This document shows, in pieces, positions 25,600 through 37,470 of a stretch of DNA of 64,000 nt. Numbering within the stretch: position 1 is the stretch's first letter; each line of letters starts with the position of its first letter. Both the position numbers and the translations under genes were made by a program. The notes under the pieces are model-generated. The model saw only the letters and a program-made list of their open reading frames with translations, made no database searches and was not told the origin of the DNA. Source of the DNA: Diphasiastrum complanatum (taxonomy: Eukaryota > Streptophyta > Lycopodiopsida > Lycopodiales > Lycopodiaceae); contig CM055095.1 of the NCBI GenBank assembly GCA_029204225.1, positions 75,407,672-75,471,671 of the forward strand. The letters are read 5' to 3'.

Positions 25600-25790
25600 G
25601 CAAAGAAACTTCTACCTATAATCAATGTCACGAGTCGGGACACTCATAAGACAGATGTTGGTTCAATCCGACAATAGCTTCCACACACTGCAAGAAAAAG
25701 AGACATTCAGCATATGAATGTTGGCACAATTCCAAAGAAAAGCACAGATGCGAAAAACCAAATGTAGCAAAATCATCCAAAGGTGGCGAG
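25600..25790 (+). pseudogene. Element B: gag end with two decayed zinc knuckles
   Basis: One plus frame reads TYNQCHESGHS*DRCW and, shortly after, THCKKKRHSAYECWHN, which fit two successive CX2CX4HX4C knuckles each missing its first cysteine and the first with a stop. A Lys-rich tail (EKPNVAKSSKGGEKNDN) follows. The N-terminal two thirds of gag are not found upstream. Confidence 0.65.
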
Positions 25791-25839
25791 AAGAACGACA
25801 ATGCATTCACAGTCATCGATGAAGAGCCGACCACCTACA

Positions 25840-26130
25840 CGTAGAGCATGATTATGACATAGTGATTGACTCAGGAGCTACATCTCATATAACTTGCAAC
25901 AAGAATGTCTTGATCAACTACAGAGCATTGGAAAACACAAGAACAATGACACTGGGCAATGGGAGCAGACACGATGTCAAAGGTATCATAACTCTATAGT
26001 TCTGAACACTGTCAGGATATGTAGAGCTTTAAGGAGCACTCTATGTGCCTACGTTGAGAAGAGATCTACTCTCTGTATCGAGGATAGCAAACCTTGGAAT
26101 ACGAGTCCTATTCGATCATAATGCATGCTG
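25840..26130 (+). pseudogene. Element B: protease and start of gag-pre-integrase
   Basis: Plus strand HDYDIVIDSGATSHITCN gives the copia protease active site, with the DSGAT codons at 25868-25882, followed by TMTLGNGSRHDVKG. After a frame change GALYVPTLRRDLLSVSRIAN and FDHNAC are the usual lead into the gag-pre-integrase domain. Confidence 0.85.
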
Positions 26131-27117
26131 AATGGTTGAATAAGCTGTTGACTGTTGGATCAAGACAAGGTAATCTATACCAAGCAAAAATCATTAGCAG
26201 CTACGATAACATATTGAATGCATCCGAGAATGAAAATCATCTCTAGCATAGATGAATGTATCATCTGAACATAGGGAGTCTCTACGACATGAGCAAAATG
26301 GAAATCATGAGTGGTCTGAAAATTACAAGTCTGGACTCCGACTCCTATGAAGCTTGTTAGAAGAGTAAGTAGCATCGAAGTCCATTTGTACATGAAGGAA
26401 GGAGATCCAAGGAAATCCTTGAGCTAGTTCACTCAGATGTCTATGGATCGATGAAAGCTGGCTCCGTTTTAGGATCAAGATATTTTCTGCCATTCATAGA
26501 TGACTATATCAAGATGAAAACAATATACTATTTAAGAAAAAATATGAAGTGTTCGATGGATTCAAGAAGTTCATAGCATTTACAGAGCAGCACACTTCCA
26601 GGAATTGTAGACCCTCAGGTCCAATAATGGACGCAAGTATTTGAGAAAAGAATTTTCAAGCTTCTGCCAAGATAGAGGAATCGAGCATCAATTGACACAT
26701 GCCTATACACCACAATATAATGGTGTAGCAGAAAGACAAAATCGAACTCTTGTCGAAGGAGCTAAATGCATGATGGATCAAGCACAATTGCCAAGTCAGT
26801 TTTGGGCTGAGGCAATTGCAATTGTTGTACACCTTCAGAACCAATCGACAATGACAACATTGGATAATAAGACGTCATATGAAATGTGGATGGGTGAGAA
26901 GCTTGATCTGTCATATGTATGAGTGTTTGGATGTGTAGCATACATGCACATAACAAAAGAAAGGAGAAGCAAACTAGATGAGAAGTCACTGCAGACAATT
27001 ATGGTCAGATATTCAAATGCATCACAGATCTATCGACTCTACAATCCAACCTCAAACAAGGTGGTAATGAACGGAGATGTAAAGTTTGACGAATCGACAT
27101 TTCTAGGAGCCAAATAA
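26130..27117 (+). pseudogene. Element B: integrase, second catalytic Asp lost
   Basis: EILELVHSDVYGSMKA holds the first catalytic Asp. The second box reads LRSNNGRKYL where LRSDNGGEY is normal, so that Asp is Asn (about 26615-26630). Then HAYTPQYNGVAERQNRTLVEGAKCM gives the Glu region, and VFGCVAYMHI, RRSKLDEKS and VVMNGDVKFDES the C-terminus. Stops lie at about 26920 and within 26400-26640. Confidence 0.9.
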
Positions 27118-27299
27118 TTAAGAGGCCATGAAATCTACTCAAGAATATCGATTCAAGAGAGAGTTCACGGCCAGACATCGAACCAGAATGTCAAACCACA
27201 GACTCTAGAATAGAAAACAGAAGACCATCATGTCGAAGAATTCGAAGAACAAACATACCAACAATGACAAGACATATACGTCAAATTTTGCAGCTACAT

Positions 27300-28200
27300 T
27301 GAGGAGCCAACGACATATTTGGAAGCAATCCAAAACCCAGAAGGAGAATTTTTAAAGAAAGCAACGTCGGAAGAGATTGAATCGATGAAGCAAAATCAGA
27401 CGTGGACACTTGAACCACTTTTCGAAGGAAACAAAAAAGTCAATTGTGAATGGGTATACAAAAAGAAACTGAGATCAGATGACAGTGTCGGAAGATACAA
27501 AGCTTGACTTGTCGCTAAAGGCTACACTTAGAGGTATGGTATCGACTACTTTGATACATACTCCCTGATGGTCAAGATGTCGAGCATCCGGCTACTCCTC
27601 GCTTATGCTACGAAGTATGATCTAAAAGTACACCATATTGATGTAAGACAACCTTCCTCCATGGAGACCTAGACAAAGACATTTTCATGAAGCAGTCTGA
27701 AGGATACGAAGACTCAAACAATTGAGATTATGCATGTCGGTTGTATCGATGTATCTACGGTCTTAATCACACCTCGCGAGCTTGGTATAAGAAGCTCGAT
27801 GGTCTCTTGAAGTCTCTAGGCTTCACTCCTACACAACCTAACTCCAATGTCTATCTCAAAAGAATAGAAAAGAATTTTGTGATTTTGACAATATTTGTGG
27901 ACGATTCTCTGATGATGGAAAATTGTCTGACAATGATTAATGAAATGAAGAGTCAGATATCTATAAATAACAGGATCATACATGTAGGAGAAGTGACAAA
28001 ATGTATGGGGCTACAAATCAAAAGAGATCAAATAAGAGACCTCACGCACCTGAACCAGTCCGAATATGCTGAAAAAGTATTGAAGTGATATGGGATGATT
28101 GAGTGCAAACAAAAGGTGACATCAATGATAGGCGGAGCCAGATTGTCGAAGCATGATTGCCCAAAAGCACAGATGAGGAGAGACAAAAGATAGAGAGAAT
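27300..28200 (+). pseudogene. Element B: copia reverse transcriptase
   Basis: Reads EEIESMKQNQTWTLEPL, NCEWVYKKKLRSDDSVGRYKA, a stop, GIDYFDTYSLMVKMSSIRLL, HHIDV, DLDKDIFMKQSEGYED, YRCIYGLNHTSRAWYKKLDG and the catalytic box TIFVDDSLMM (FVDD form), then GEVTKCMGLQIKRD. Stops at about 27505 and 28088 and small frame changes near 27640 break it. Confidence 0.9.
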
Positions 28201-28872
28201 ACCATACCAAAATTTGATCGGGAGTCTGATGTATCTTACAATTTGTACAAGACCCGATTTAGCATTCTTTGTCTATTCACTCAGTCAATTCTCCTCGAAT
28301 CCTGGCATGCAACACTGGCTGATGGCAAAATGAATTCTACAATATCTGAAAGACACCCACAATTTCGTATTGATCTACAAAAGAGAGAAAGAATTCATCC
28401 TACAACATTATAGCGATGCAAGCTGGCCTAGCAACAAAGACAACAACAAGTCCGTAACAAGTGGATGTTCGATAGTATGCGGAGCTACAATCAAGAAACA
28501 GACACTCATAGCTCAATCCTCATGCGAAGCTAATGAATACACAATACCTTCAAAGGTGGAAAATGAGGTAGTGTGGTTGAAGAGGATGTTGGAAGGGATT
28601 GGAATACCCAATAAAACCCCTTCCATCATGAAGATGGATTTTCAGAGTGCTATTTATTTAGCCCAGAATCATGTTTTTCATTCCAAAACGAAACATATAC
28701 CTCTAAACTATCGTCATGTTCAAGATCTGATCTCAAAAGGAGAGCTCTGTGTTGAGTTTGTAAAAACAGAGGATATGATTATAGATCTACTGACCAAGCC
28801 GCTAAACAAGCCATTGTTTACAAAACATAGAAGATCAATGGGAATTGGATGAAGAGAAAGGTTACATCCTTC
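28200..28872 (+). pseudogene. Element B: RNase H
   Basis: Plus frame 28370-28852 holds HYSDASWPSNKDNNKSVTSG (DxSW form of the DADWA box), IAQSSCEANEYTIPS (STEAEY counterpart) and HSKTKHIPLNYRHVQDL with DLLTKPLNK at the end, closing with a stop 22 bp before the polypurine tract. The preceding part (28200-28370) is stop-ridden. Confidence 0.9.
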
Positions 28873-29200
28873 AAGAGGGAGTGTTGGAGATGGTGAACTC
28901 ATGCAACCCTTCTCTAGCATTCCCAGAATGCAAGCCAAGAATATTTCCAAAAGTGCTTTTCATTGCTATTGATCCTCCACACATGTCTATAGTTGTCCTA
29001 ACCCATGAAATAGCTTCACACATCACAATATGTGTGACTGGGTCCTCGCAAGATTATTAATTACATTTCTGGCCTAGTTTGGAATAACGAGACGTAACTA
29101 ATAATCTCAAGGACTGGAGTACCGTGTATCCAAGTGTAGGACTATACTGAATCCTATATGCAAGATGTGGACGTATCACTCTTCTCTCCATTGAAATGGT
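28873..29200 (+). mobile_element. Element B: polypurine tract and 3' LTR
   Basis: AAGAGGGAG (28873-28881) followed by TGTTGGAGATGG marks the LTR start at 28882. I cannot place the 3' end; it is at least some 300 bp. The LTR contains the palindromic pair CACAATATGTGTG near 29023. No matching 5' LTR was recognised upstream. Confidence 0.75.
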
Positions 29201-30825
29201 TTTGTCCTCAAAGCAAGAAAGAAAATCATAAACCATTAACTTTCAGATTTATCTAAAAAATCGTTATTCTTAGTCTGACTTTACATATTAGACAAGTACT
29301 TAGAGATAGAAGGATTATTTTATCTCTATTTTGGAGTAAAAATTTAAGTTTGAAAAGTACACTAAGTGATTTCCCGTTTGAATTTCACTCTCTATAAGTT
29401 AGTAATATCACCTTCATGTAAAACACTTTACATGACACACTGGATGAAGCATTATTACCTAACTCATGATATCATAGTTAAAGAAACTGACAATTATAGT
29501 CTATAATTATCCACAACCTCTTGTAGACAATTCATAAATGCTTCTTGGTAAAAATACTCCTAGAATCCAAATTTTAAGGTATAACAATACATTCAACTAG
29601 AATCTCTAGGAGGTCCATTAAGATAGCATATGATCTTAACTCAACTCTGAGTATCCTAGATACTGTCTTGAGTTCAATGCCCCTATTTTTAGCATCTCAT
29701 GCAAGAAACTAACAACCATTTAATCTTAAAAGATTTCTCTTATAACAATTAGAGATCTAGACTAGAAACTGTTCCCAAGCATTTACAAACTATAATCTAT
29801 CATCGAATACCAAACAAGAATGTTTGTGACACTCAAATGTTCTTAGTTCATTGGAGTTAAAAGATTTAGATTTTCAACATACTGATCTGAATTTCTAACT
29901 CATTTAATAGATCAAGAATTACTCAATATATTTAAGAATGGTCATATTTTATTGTAATCTCTTTTTAATAATTAAGTATCTATTTATGATTTGTCGATCA
30001 CAAATACTCAGATTCTTATGATTCGTCAATCATAATTTACTGGAATTCAAGACCAAACTTAATCATTAAAGGATACTAGAGTGTATTTCCAACATAACTC
30101 AGGAAATATAAGAATCATTCCAAAATCTTTTTCCATGAAAGAAATACTGAATTTTTAGAATATTTTCCAAACCAGATTCTTAATAGAAATGCAAGATATT
30201 AAAGTTCTATAGGCCACAGATAAATAAAGATAGAAAGCATACCAAAATAATACTAATAACCATCTTCAACTACGAAGCACTTTAGATTCCTATCTAGAAC
30301 TAAATCTAGACACCCAAAGTTTTGTTGAATATAGATTAAGTTGTCATTCTTAAGTTAAGTGGTCATTCTTAATCATTAATATTTGCTATCCAATTGAGCT
30401 CTCTAGGGTACAATCACTAATGAGCTGAGTCTATTCCTTGACTGAGAAATCCTCTATACCAAGAAAATCGGATATCCTATGTGCATAGCTCACAAATCAT
30501 GCGTCTTACAAGCAATATAACTCCAAACAAATAGTTACTGGTGAATTTTCTTCAGACTGATCATTTTTTTAACTTCATCTAGGAGTAAACCAGCTACTCA
30601 AGGCAATTGCCAATGATTTAGAAATCTCAAATGTCTAGGAGCAAATCTCAATTATACTAGTACAATACCACATTCAGTTTCTCATCCAAACCATTTCTAG
30701 GTTAACTAATAAATCTTCCACAAAAATATCTGTTAACTCTGAAATATCTATTCCAAACAATACTTTGTCATATGTCTATGTTTACCGACTGGTTTGTTTT
30801 TAATTTTGGAACTCCTCTAATGATA
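29201..30825. other. Gene-free AT-rich stretch
   Basis: No domain or LTR edge recognised. By position it could hold decayed sequence of element G, whose readable part begins abruptly at about 30826. Confidence 0.45.
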
Positions 30826-31446
30826 TGCAGTGAGCACATTATCTAAGTATATGTCCAATCCAGGCCTACAACATTGGAAGGCTCTGCAAAGAGTACTAAA
30901 GTACATTCAAGCTACGAAGCACTATGAATTGAGCTATAATGGTAATATAGAAACTGCACTCATTTTAGTCACCTATTCAGATTCGGATTGGGCAGGAGAC
31001 GTGGATACCAGAAAATCCATATCAAGTTATATTCGTTTCCTTGCAGGAGGACCCATTTCATGGAACAACAGAAAGCAAAAATGCAATTCGTTGTCCTCTA
31101 CAGAATCCGAATATGTTGCAGCTACATCAGCAGTGAAGGAGATAATATGGCTAAGAAGGCTACTACAGGATCTGCAATTTCCATAGATCAGTCCAACAAT
31201 ACTCCAGTGCGACAATCAGAGTTGCATAGATCTATCTCTAAACCCATGAACTCATAATAGAACTAAGCATATAGAAGTTCAGTTCCATTTTCTTAGAGAG
31301 TTGGAATAAAGATGTTGTGCTAGTTTACTGTCATACAAACAGTATGTTGGCTGATATTTTGACAACACCATTGTCTAGAGATAAACATTCTACCTTAGTA
31401 GATATCATTAATCTCAGTTGCAGTTCAGATTCATAGCAGTAAGCTT
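30826..31446 (+). pseudogene. Element G: RNase H end of copia pol
   Basis: The frame runs STLSKYMSNPGLQHWKALQRVLKYI, SDSDWAGDVDTRKSISSY and LSSTESEYVAATSAVKEIIWLRRLL, all hallmark copia RNase H boxes with the acidic residues kept. Decayed QCDNQSCIDL and RTKHIEVQFHFLRE follow after a stop at about 31184. Everything upstream of RNase H is missing. Confidence 0.92.
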
Positions 31447-32674
31447 AAGGGGGAGTGTTGGAGTTTAATCTTACTCCTACTCTTCCTGACTGACCTTCTT
31501 CCTTCTCTCAATTTTATTCTCTCAAATGAAACCTGTAGAAAATGAACTGTTTTTCAACAATTTGCATATTTAAACTGTTTGTCTCAACAGTCTACATTTT
31601 TCTTCGCAATTTCTAACAGGCGAAAAACCCGACACCCGACACTGTCGCCTTTCCACCTTCGAGCCATCCTGAACAACTAAGTGTTTTGCGACACTTGTGC
31701 TAACTCGGTTTTTAGACCATTTCAGACACTTCCAGAAATGCGACATTGCTTCATGAAAAATGCAAAAAGACGGCAAAGGCAAAAAATGCGACATTGCATT
31801 TTTACATGCAATTTCTTGACAGGCGACAAAGGCGAAAAATGTGACGCTGCATTTTTACGTGCAATTTTTGACAGGCGACAAAGGCGAAAAGTGCGACATT
31901 GCATTTTTACACGGGATTCCACACAGGCGACAATTGAGAGGTTGCCCTTAAGTAAAGACAAAGGCCAAAATCCAAGGAGTGTCGTGACAACCGTCTGCAA
32001 ATTTACAAGGGATCCCAAGTACAGACCATTCTTTCTTCACGCTCCAATAACAACTGTTCTAATTAGTCAGTTAAGCAGTTGTTAAGCGACCTTGTAAATG
32101 TAAAGCTAGAATAATAAGATCTTCCAGTTGCTATAAGTAAATGAGCGATTGAAGAAGACTAAGCATGCAGAGATGCATGTGGATACTCCAGCAGCGATCA
32201 AACAACCAAAACAGGTCTTCTAGTAGCTGACTCCTCAGAGTTAGTGATTATAGAGAGGGAGATGTATTTAGAACTTTAGCAATTCATTTGAGTATGCAAG
32301 TAGGATCATGCACTTATCAGCACAATTGTATTGTGATCCGATTGTTGTGTTACAACATTATAATACAGATTTGCTACTGTTCTACATCTTTGCATTCTTG
32401 TTGAATGAAACTAACTCTCAATCCTCTTACACAAACATCATTATAAGAAAATGTATGGTTGTCTTGATGCCTAAGTTATTTTTACATTCTCTTCATATCA
32501 GGTTATCAGCATAAGAGGATTGCATCGCTATCTCAGACGTCTAATCATTTTTGCAATCTCTCTTTCATGGTAGTCTAAGACTTCTACACTGATAATCTTA
32601 TTCAGCACAAAAGAACATCGCAATCTCTGATCTCTAAGTTCCGAGATCTTTTAATAAGAATATTGTTTTTATCA
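31447..32674 (+). mobile_element. Element G: polypurine tract and long 3' LTR
   Basis: AAGGGGGAG (31447-31455) and TGTTGGAGTTTAATC mark the LTR start at 31456. A plausible end is TTTATCA at 32674 just before TTGGCATCAACATC, which could be a mutated primer site; that boundary is uncertain. The LTR would be about 1.2 kb and contains the 52-bp tandem repeats. Confidence 0.55.
31769..31928 (+). repeat. Tandem repeat of about 52 bp, three units
   Basis: Units starting GACAAAGGCGAAAA.TG(T/C)GAC begin at 31769, 31825 and 31877 and end at 31928, each including GCATTTTTAC.TGCAATTT and ACAGGC. Looser versions reach back to about 31595. A 134-codon frame through it (31681-32085) is a by-product of the repeat length and has no recognised domain. 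Confidence 0.85.
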
Positions 32675-33199
32675 GTTGGCATCAACATCTAAGCAACAAG
32701 GGCAAGATCATTTATGCCTCACTCAAGAAACAAGAATGATCAAGGAGCTCAAGGATGCATCAAACTTATGGAAGCTATTCTCATTAAAGCCTGGAATAGA
32801 TGCATTACACAAAAAGCTCCCTTCTACAAAGGGGGAGTCTCTTAAATAAGCAAGAGAGCTCCTTAGGTGGCATTTCCACATTACAAAAATTACAAGTGGA
32901 ATTATCCTCTCCACTAGAGATCACCATCAAAAGGCGGCTCACTTTACTTTTCTAAAAGGTGCCTACTTGCATTTAGTACATTTGCCTAGAAATTCTAGTT
33001 CCTACATGGTCATTCCATATTTTGGGATTCACCGTGAGGCTTACACAATTTATGTCCGTCATGCTTAACTAGTACTTCTTGGCTCTCATGCTCAGCTCTC
33101 AGTCTTCATTTATCTCGTCTTCTCATAGACCTCCTCGATCTAAGGTGAGAGGTTCTCTTGGGTAGCTCTAGCGAGTATCTTGGGGATTCGTCAGAATCA
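32675..33199. other. Stretch with no recognised feature
   Basis: No motif seen. It could be leader sequence if 32674 is a true LTR end. Confidence 0.4.
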
Positions 33200-34500
33200 A
33201 CCAACAACATCCCACCCCTATGTGTTGCAGGACCCACTATAACTCATATTGGATGATATTGCTCCACTTCCGCATTGGCATCTTTAATTGTCACTTGGAA
33301 AAGCGTAGATCCACATTTGCTTTTGTAAAATCAAGTGCTTATTTCCACCGTTCTTTACCAAAAAACTATTTCCACAAATTTCTACAATTTAACCAAAATG
33401 TCCTATTGTTACAAATGGTTGCTTTTTTCAAAATTGGAGAGCTCCCAGCAACTTCACAACCTTGCATGCTTGAGTGCTTCCTTTTTGCCTTTTTTTTCTC
33501 TTTTTGTAACCTGTATCTGCCATGGATGGCTTCACTTCTAGTTGCTTTGTAGATTCTATTTTTCTTGGAGGTCTTGCCAGATATTCATCAATTGTCTTGG
33601 CACTCTTTGTATCCTCCATTTGCTTCTAGGTGTTTCCTTAGTTCTTCTCCCAGTTGAAGTTCCATTCTTGTCGATGCTCTTCCCTTGATGACAGGAGGAT
33701 AATCTTCGATTGATAGTTTGCACAAATCTTGGTTATCAATCTTAGTGAATTCAAACATTTTGGTGGATACTTGGTTAGAAGGTAAAGACGGGTTCTGGAA
33801 GTTGGATTGGCTAGGGGTTTAGTAGAAGGGCAAAGGAACTGATAATACTACTACTACATCCTTGGACCCTTGCAATGTCGAGCTTTGACCACTACTTAAT
33901 TTGGTGAGGTGCTCACTTTGTCCTACAGACTCATTGTTGTCTTTGTTTTTTTCTTTTCTACAGTTTCTTCTTCCTTTGATCCATTACTTTTGGATCTCTT
34001 TGGGCTTCATAGGAGCGGATTCAGCAATCATTTCTCCAAAGAGTTTCTTTTGATCAAGATCAAATGGACTCATCTATTGCTTAGGTTTCTTCCTTTCCTC
34101 CTCAGCCTCTTGGCTCTTTCTCTTTATTTTTTCGAGTTGCTTCATCTGCTTCCTTAAATCTTGTTTCTAGCCAACCATCCATTGTAGGTGGTAGTTGGTC
34201 TCTGCAAGACACTTGTAATGATCTCTTAGCCATTTCGGTAAAACTATTAGGATTTGAAAAAATTGGGGATTTCTTTGATGGAACGATGATAGACAAAGAG
34301 ATGGAAGGTAGGATGGTAGTGGTGGCATTGATAGATGGTGTAAACGATAGCCATGAGAGTAGTAAATGTAGATGTTGTGGAAAGAGTGCTGGTTAATGGG
34401 AATATGGATGATGTGGATGAAATTTTCCAATGCTTGTACTTTCCATCTTTTGAAGGATCTCCGTCATGACTGGGGTACTTCTTCTGATTGAGTCACTTTG
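33200..34500 (-). pseudogene. Degenerate minus-strand coding sequence, family unknown
   Basis: Minus frames give hydrophilic, coding-like stretches: MDGWLETRFKEADEATRKNK near 34120-34180 and MEDTKSAKTIDEYLARPPRK (33560-33619) followed by Lys-rich KKRKKRQKG. Between them are many stops. The composition would fit a decayed gag or transposon ORF, and Ty3/gypsy pieces lie just upstream on the same strand, but I recognise no domain. Confidence 0.35.
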
Positions 34501-35640
34501 GATTGCCCATATGCCTTCTTAGCCTTGTCTTTTTCGTCTTTAATGTTGTGGCCTTGGCTGTCGATTTTGCTCATGTTGTTGTTTTCAATGTGGCTTCTCC
34601 CGTGGAGGCCTACAAACCCATACTCTCCTCCCAAAAAAAAATCTGTTGGTGGAAATTTTGTTACCCAGAACCTGCATGCTCAAGATTGAATCATCATTTG
34701 GAACACGTAGTTGAAACATGTTGAACATGTAGATTGAACAAATTTTAACTAAATTTGTCTCAATTTTGTTGTAGTTGACTCAAAATCTAATATGGCAATG
34801 AGATTCAAGAATCAAGTTTGAAGTGACATGGATTTTGCAAATCTGTAATATGCAGAAAAAAATCCTAAACTCACTACAAGGTGATCTGGAGATGGATAGA
34901 TGGATGAGAATACATTCTTGAGATACTCTACAAGATGACTCTCATGCAATGGCTAACCCTTGTGAAATAAAAGTAAATCCAAAAATGACATGCAAGCACA
35001 AGAAAATAACATGTGAAGGAGACACTGAAAAAGTGGATCACATAAAAAATAAATAAGGTAAAGAGTTGATATTTGCAGAGCAGCATGTGGAACAAAAATT
35101 TCATTGATCAATTTTGATACGGCACCATGATAATTGCAATTGTCCACTGTGAGTTAGAGTAATGAAAAATTCAGACATTCCCTTGTCAAAAACAAGGCAG
35201 GATTGGGTACACTAAATCTACTGTCATTGATAGCAAATGTTGTAAGATATAAGTGGAAATGCATGGAATGGGAAGATACTATTTCCTAAGTACTTCTTTG
35301 ATCAAGAGATTTATAAATGAATTTCATATAGATTTCTTATTCCCATAGTTGTTTGGTATATCTACTTTTTGGAAAATTAAATGATCAAATTTGTCTAAGG
35401 CCTTTGAAATTTTTTCAAAATGTGGAATGGCAAATAGATCTGAGGTTGCAGAAGGGCAAAGAAAAGTTCAATTCCCTAAAGAGGGTGCTCTTAGTTGGAA
35501 ATTGTAGCAAGTGACGGAATATCTATTTCACCGTCTTTTGGCAAGAACTCATTTCATCATTGGTGTCTCTGTTCCATTATTGATTTGGGTAATCTCATAG
35601 TAATGTAGCAACAGGGTTAGCGTTTGGTGGATATGGTGCT
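34501..35640. other. Stretch with no recognised feature
   Basis: No conserved motif or repeat edge seen on either strand. Confidence 0.45.
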
Positions 35641-35649
35641 CATGGTGTG

Positions 35650-36250
35650 TGGTCGTGAGAATCCTAACCGGATTCGTATCTGATGTGGCGGGTAGGTAGG
35701 ACCTTACTTGGTTGCTTTGGACAGTCTTTGAAACTGTGTTTTCTAACACGGTCAAGACATTTGGCATGGTGCTTTGTTTTGACCATACAATTAACCATAA
35801 AGTGGCATGATTCATTGTAGATGAAGCATATGTTTTTCAGTGGCCCTTGTGAATCTCATAACCATGTTGTATGTCTAGGAGTTCTGGATTGTCTGGACGG
35901 TGTTGTGATAAGGCAAGGATTGTCCAGAGTTGGATGGTTGGTTTTCATGTCATTGTATGGAATGGACTTGAATATGCTGATATGAAGGGCAATCATTAAC
36001 AGGATGTGTAGCCCGGTAGTGTGGGCACCAGATATTTCATCTATAAGATACTTGTTCAGTGGGTAGGTGACTAGGCATATGGCTTTGGATAGACGTCAAG
36101 GTGTCTCAAAACTCCTTAGTGAGTTTCTCCATTTGCAGTTGGTGTTGCTAGTTAAGCAACTCCATCTGTGATTTCCAAAGCTATTCTCAAGTACCCTCGT
36201 TCAGCTTCAATTCAGGGATAGAAACACGATGTGCTTTCCGTTCCTAGAGT
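35650..36250 (-). pseudogene. Gag-like relic with decayed zinc knuckles
   Basis: Minus strand at 35721-35828 reads CFIYNESCHFMVNC and then KCLDRVRKHSFKDCPKQP. These fit two successive CCHC knuckles in which the second cysteine of each is replaced (Tyr, Arg). Upstream on the same strand, KSQMELLN*QHQLQMEKLTKE resembles a coiled-coil gag segment, and a third cysteine/histidine cluster (CPHYRATHPVNDC) lies near 36000-36030. Stops are frequent. It could belong to a Ty3/gypsy-type element. Confidence 0.5.
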
Positions 36251-36379
36251 CATCAACATCAGATCCTTTGTCTTCCTTCTGGATGGCATCAAACATAGCT
36301 AACTTCAAGCTCGTATATTTGTCATTGGATCTAAGCTCGCATCTAATCCATCTTGGAACGACTAAAAACCAGATGATTT

Positions 36380-36730
36380 TGGTACTGTACTAATATAGAA
36401 CAAGGCAACATCCAGTAACTCATCATCAGGTTGGGTTGTAGTTCTTCTCTTTGATTCGCGACACATGATCTACCATATAACATGGCTTTTCCTTGCATAC
36501 CACTATCCAGAAATCAAACTTCAACAATACTAGCAACCAATGAGTGATTCACCCTGTGTTGCAAGTTTTATTAAATAGATAGAACAAGGGTTGATGGTCC
36601 GTATAAAATGCAAAATGTGTGGCCATCAAAGAGTGTCTAAACTTCTTGAACACATAGATCATGGCCAGTGCTTCCCGCTCTATGGTTGAGTAGTTCATTT
36701 CTGATTCACTGAGATGTCGGCATCGAATTT
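36380..36730 (-). pseudogene. Ty3/gypsy RNase H fragment
   Basis: Minus strand reads RHLSESEMNYSTIEREALAM, then YVFKKFRHSLMATHFAFYTD, HQPLFYLFN, and after a stop HWLLVLLKFDFWIVV and VDHVSRIKE. This is the Ty3/gypsy RNase H pattern (N-Y-S-x-x-E-R-E-x-L-A, K-F-R, T/Y-D-H-x-x-L, and F-x-I-V). RT proper is not found upstream. The gag-like relic lies downstream of it on the same strand, which is the wrong order for one intact element. Confidence 0.88.
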
Positions 36731-37470
36731 TCTAGTATTGTATGTCTGGATGAATCCCATTTTAATACTTTTGGCACTTTTGTTTCAACACTATTGAGTT
36801 GAACATGTGTGTTTATTAGCTCACAATTTGTGTGTCTTTTACTCCCATGTTTGGGATATACAGAAATTCAATGGAAAGTATTAATTCAGCAATGTTGGTT
36901 TGTGTGCAAGTTGTTTGAGAAAGAGAAAGAGAGAGTTTTTTGAAGATAGTCAACATTCCCAATTCTAGAAAGGAGTGTAGCCCTTGTTTTTTCCCTGTTG
37001 AAGGCATGGTATCATAAACGGTTCTTTGCTGAACTTGAAACATCTACAAAGAAGGCCATGCTGATGGGAGGGAGCATTGTGGTGACATTCTTGAATAGGA
37101 TACAACCATATGGTTCAAGAATTTTGACTAACACTCTTCATGCTTTCTTTCTATCTCTTTCATTCTTGGTGTGTTCTTGGTACTTTTGGTTCTCCTAGAG
37201 TACCAAAGTTTTGTGGGTTGTTGGTACTTTTTTGTTCGTGGTACTCCAAGATATTTTTGTTCTTGGTTCTATAATTTTTTGTGTTTGAGATACTTATTTG
37301 TTATACTAAAGTATCGAAATTGGTACTATTGGTTGTTGTCTTAGTCTAAATCTCAATAAAAAAGACTTACCAGAATTGAGCTGAGATCTAAAATCTGATA
37401 CTACTGAGCTAAAATTTGAAATCTATCATTTTCCTTCTCTGATCTCGCATAATCAAGTACAAATAGCCGT
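36731..37470. other. Stretch with TTGGTACT-like words
   Basis: Between about 37170 and 37345 the words TGGTACT, GTACTCC and TACCAAAG recur; a second cluster lies at 38770-38960. No coding motif. Confidence 0.4.

Noticed and set aside
31681-32085. 134-codon frame with Cys/His content
   Set aside because: It follows the 52-bp tandem repeat in an LTR; no true zinc-finger spacing.
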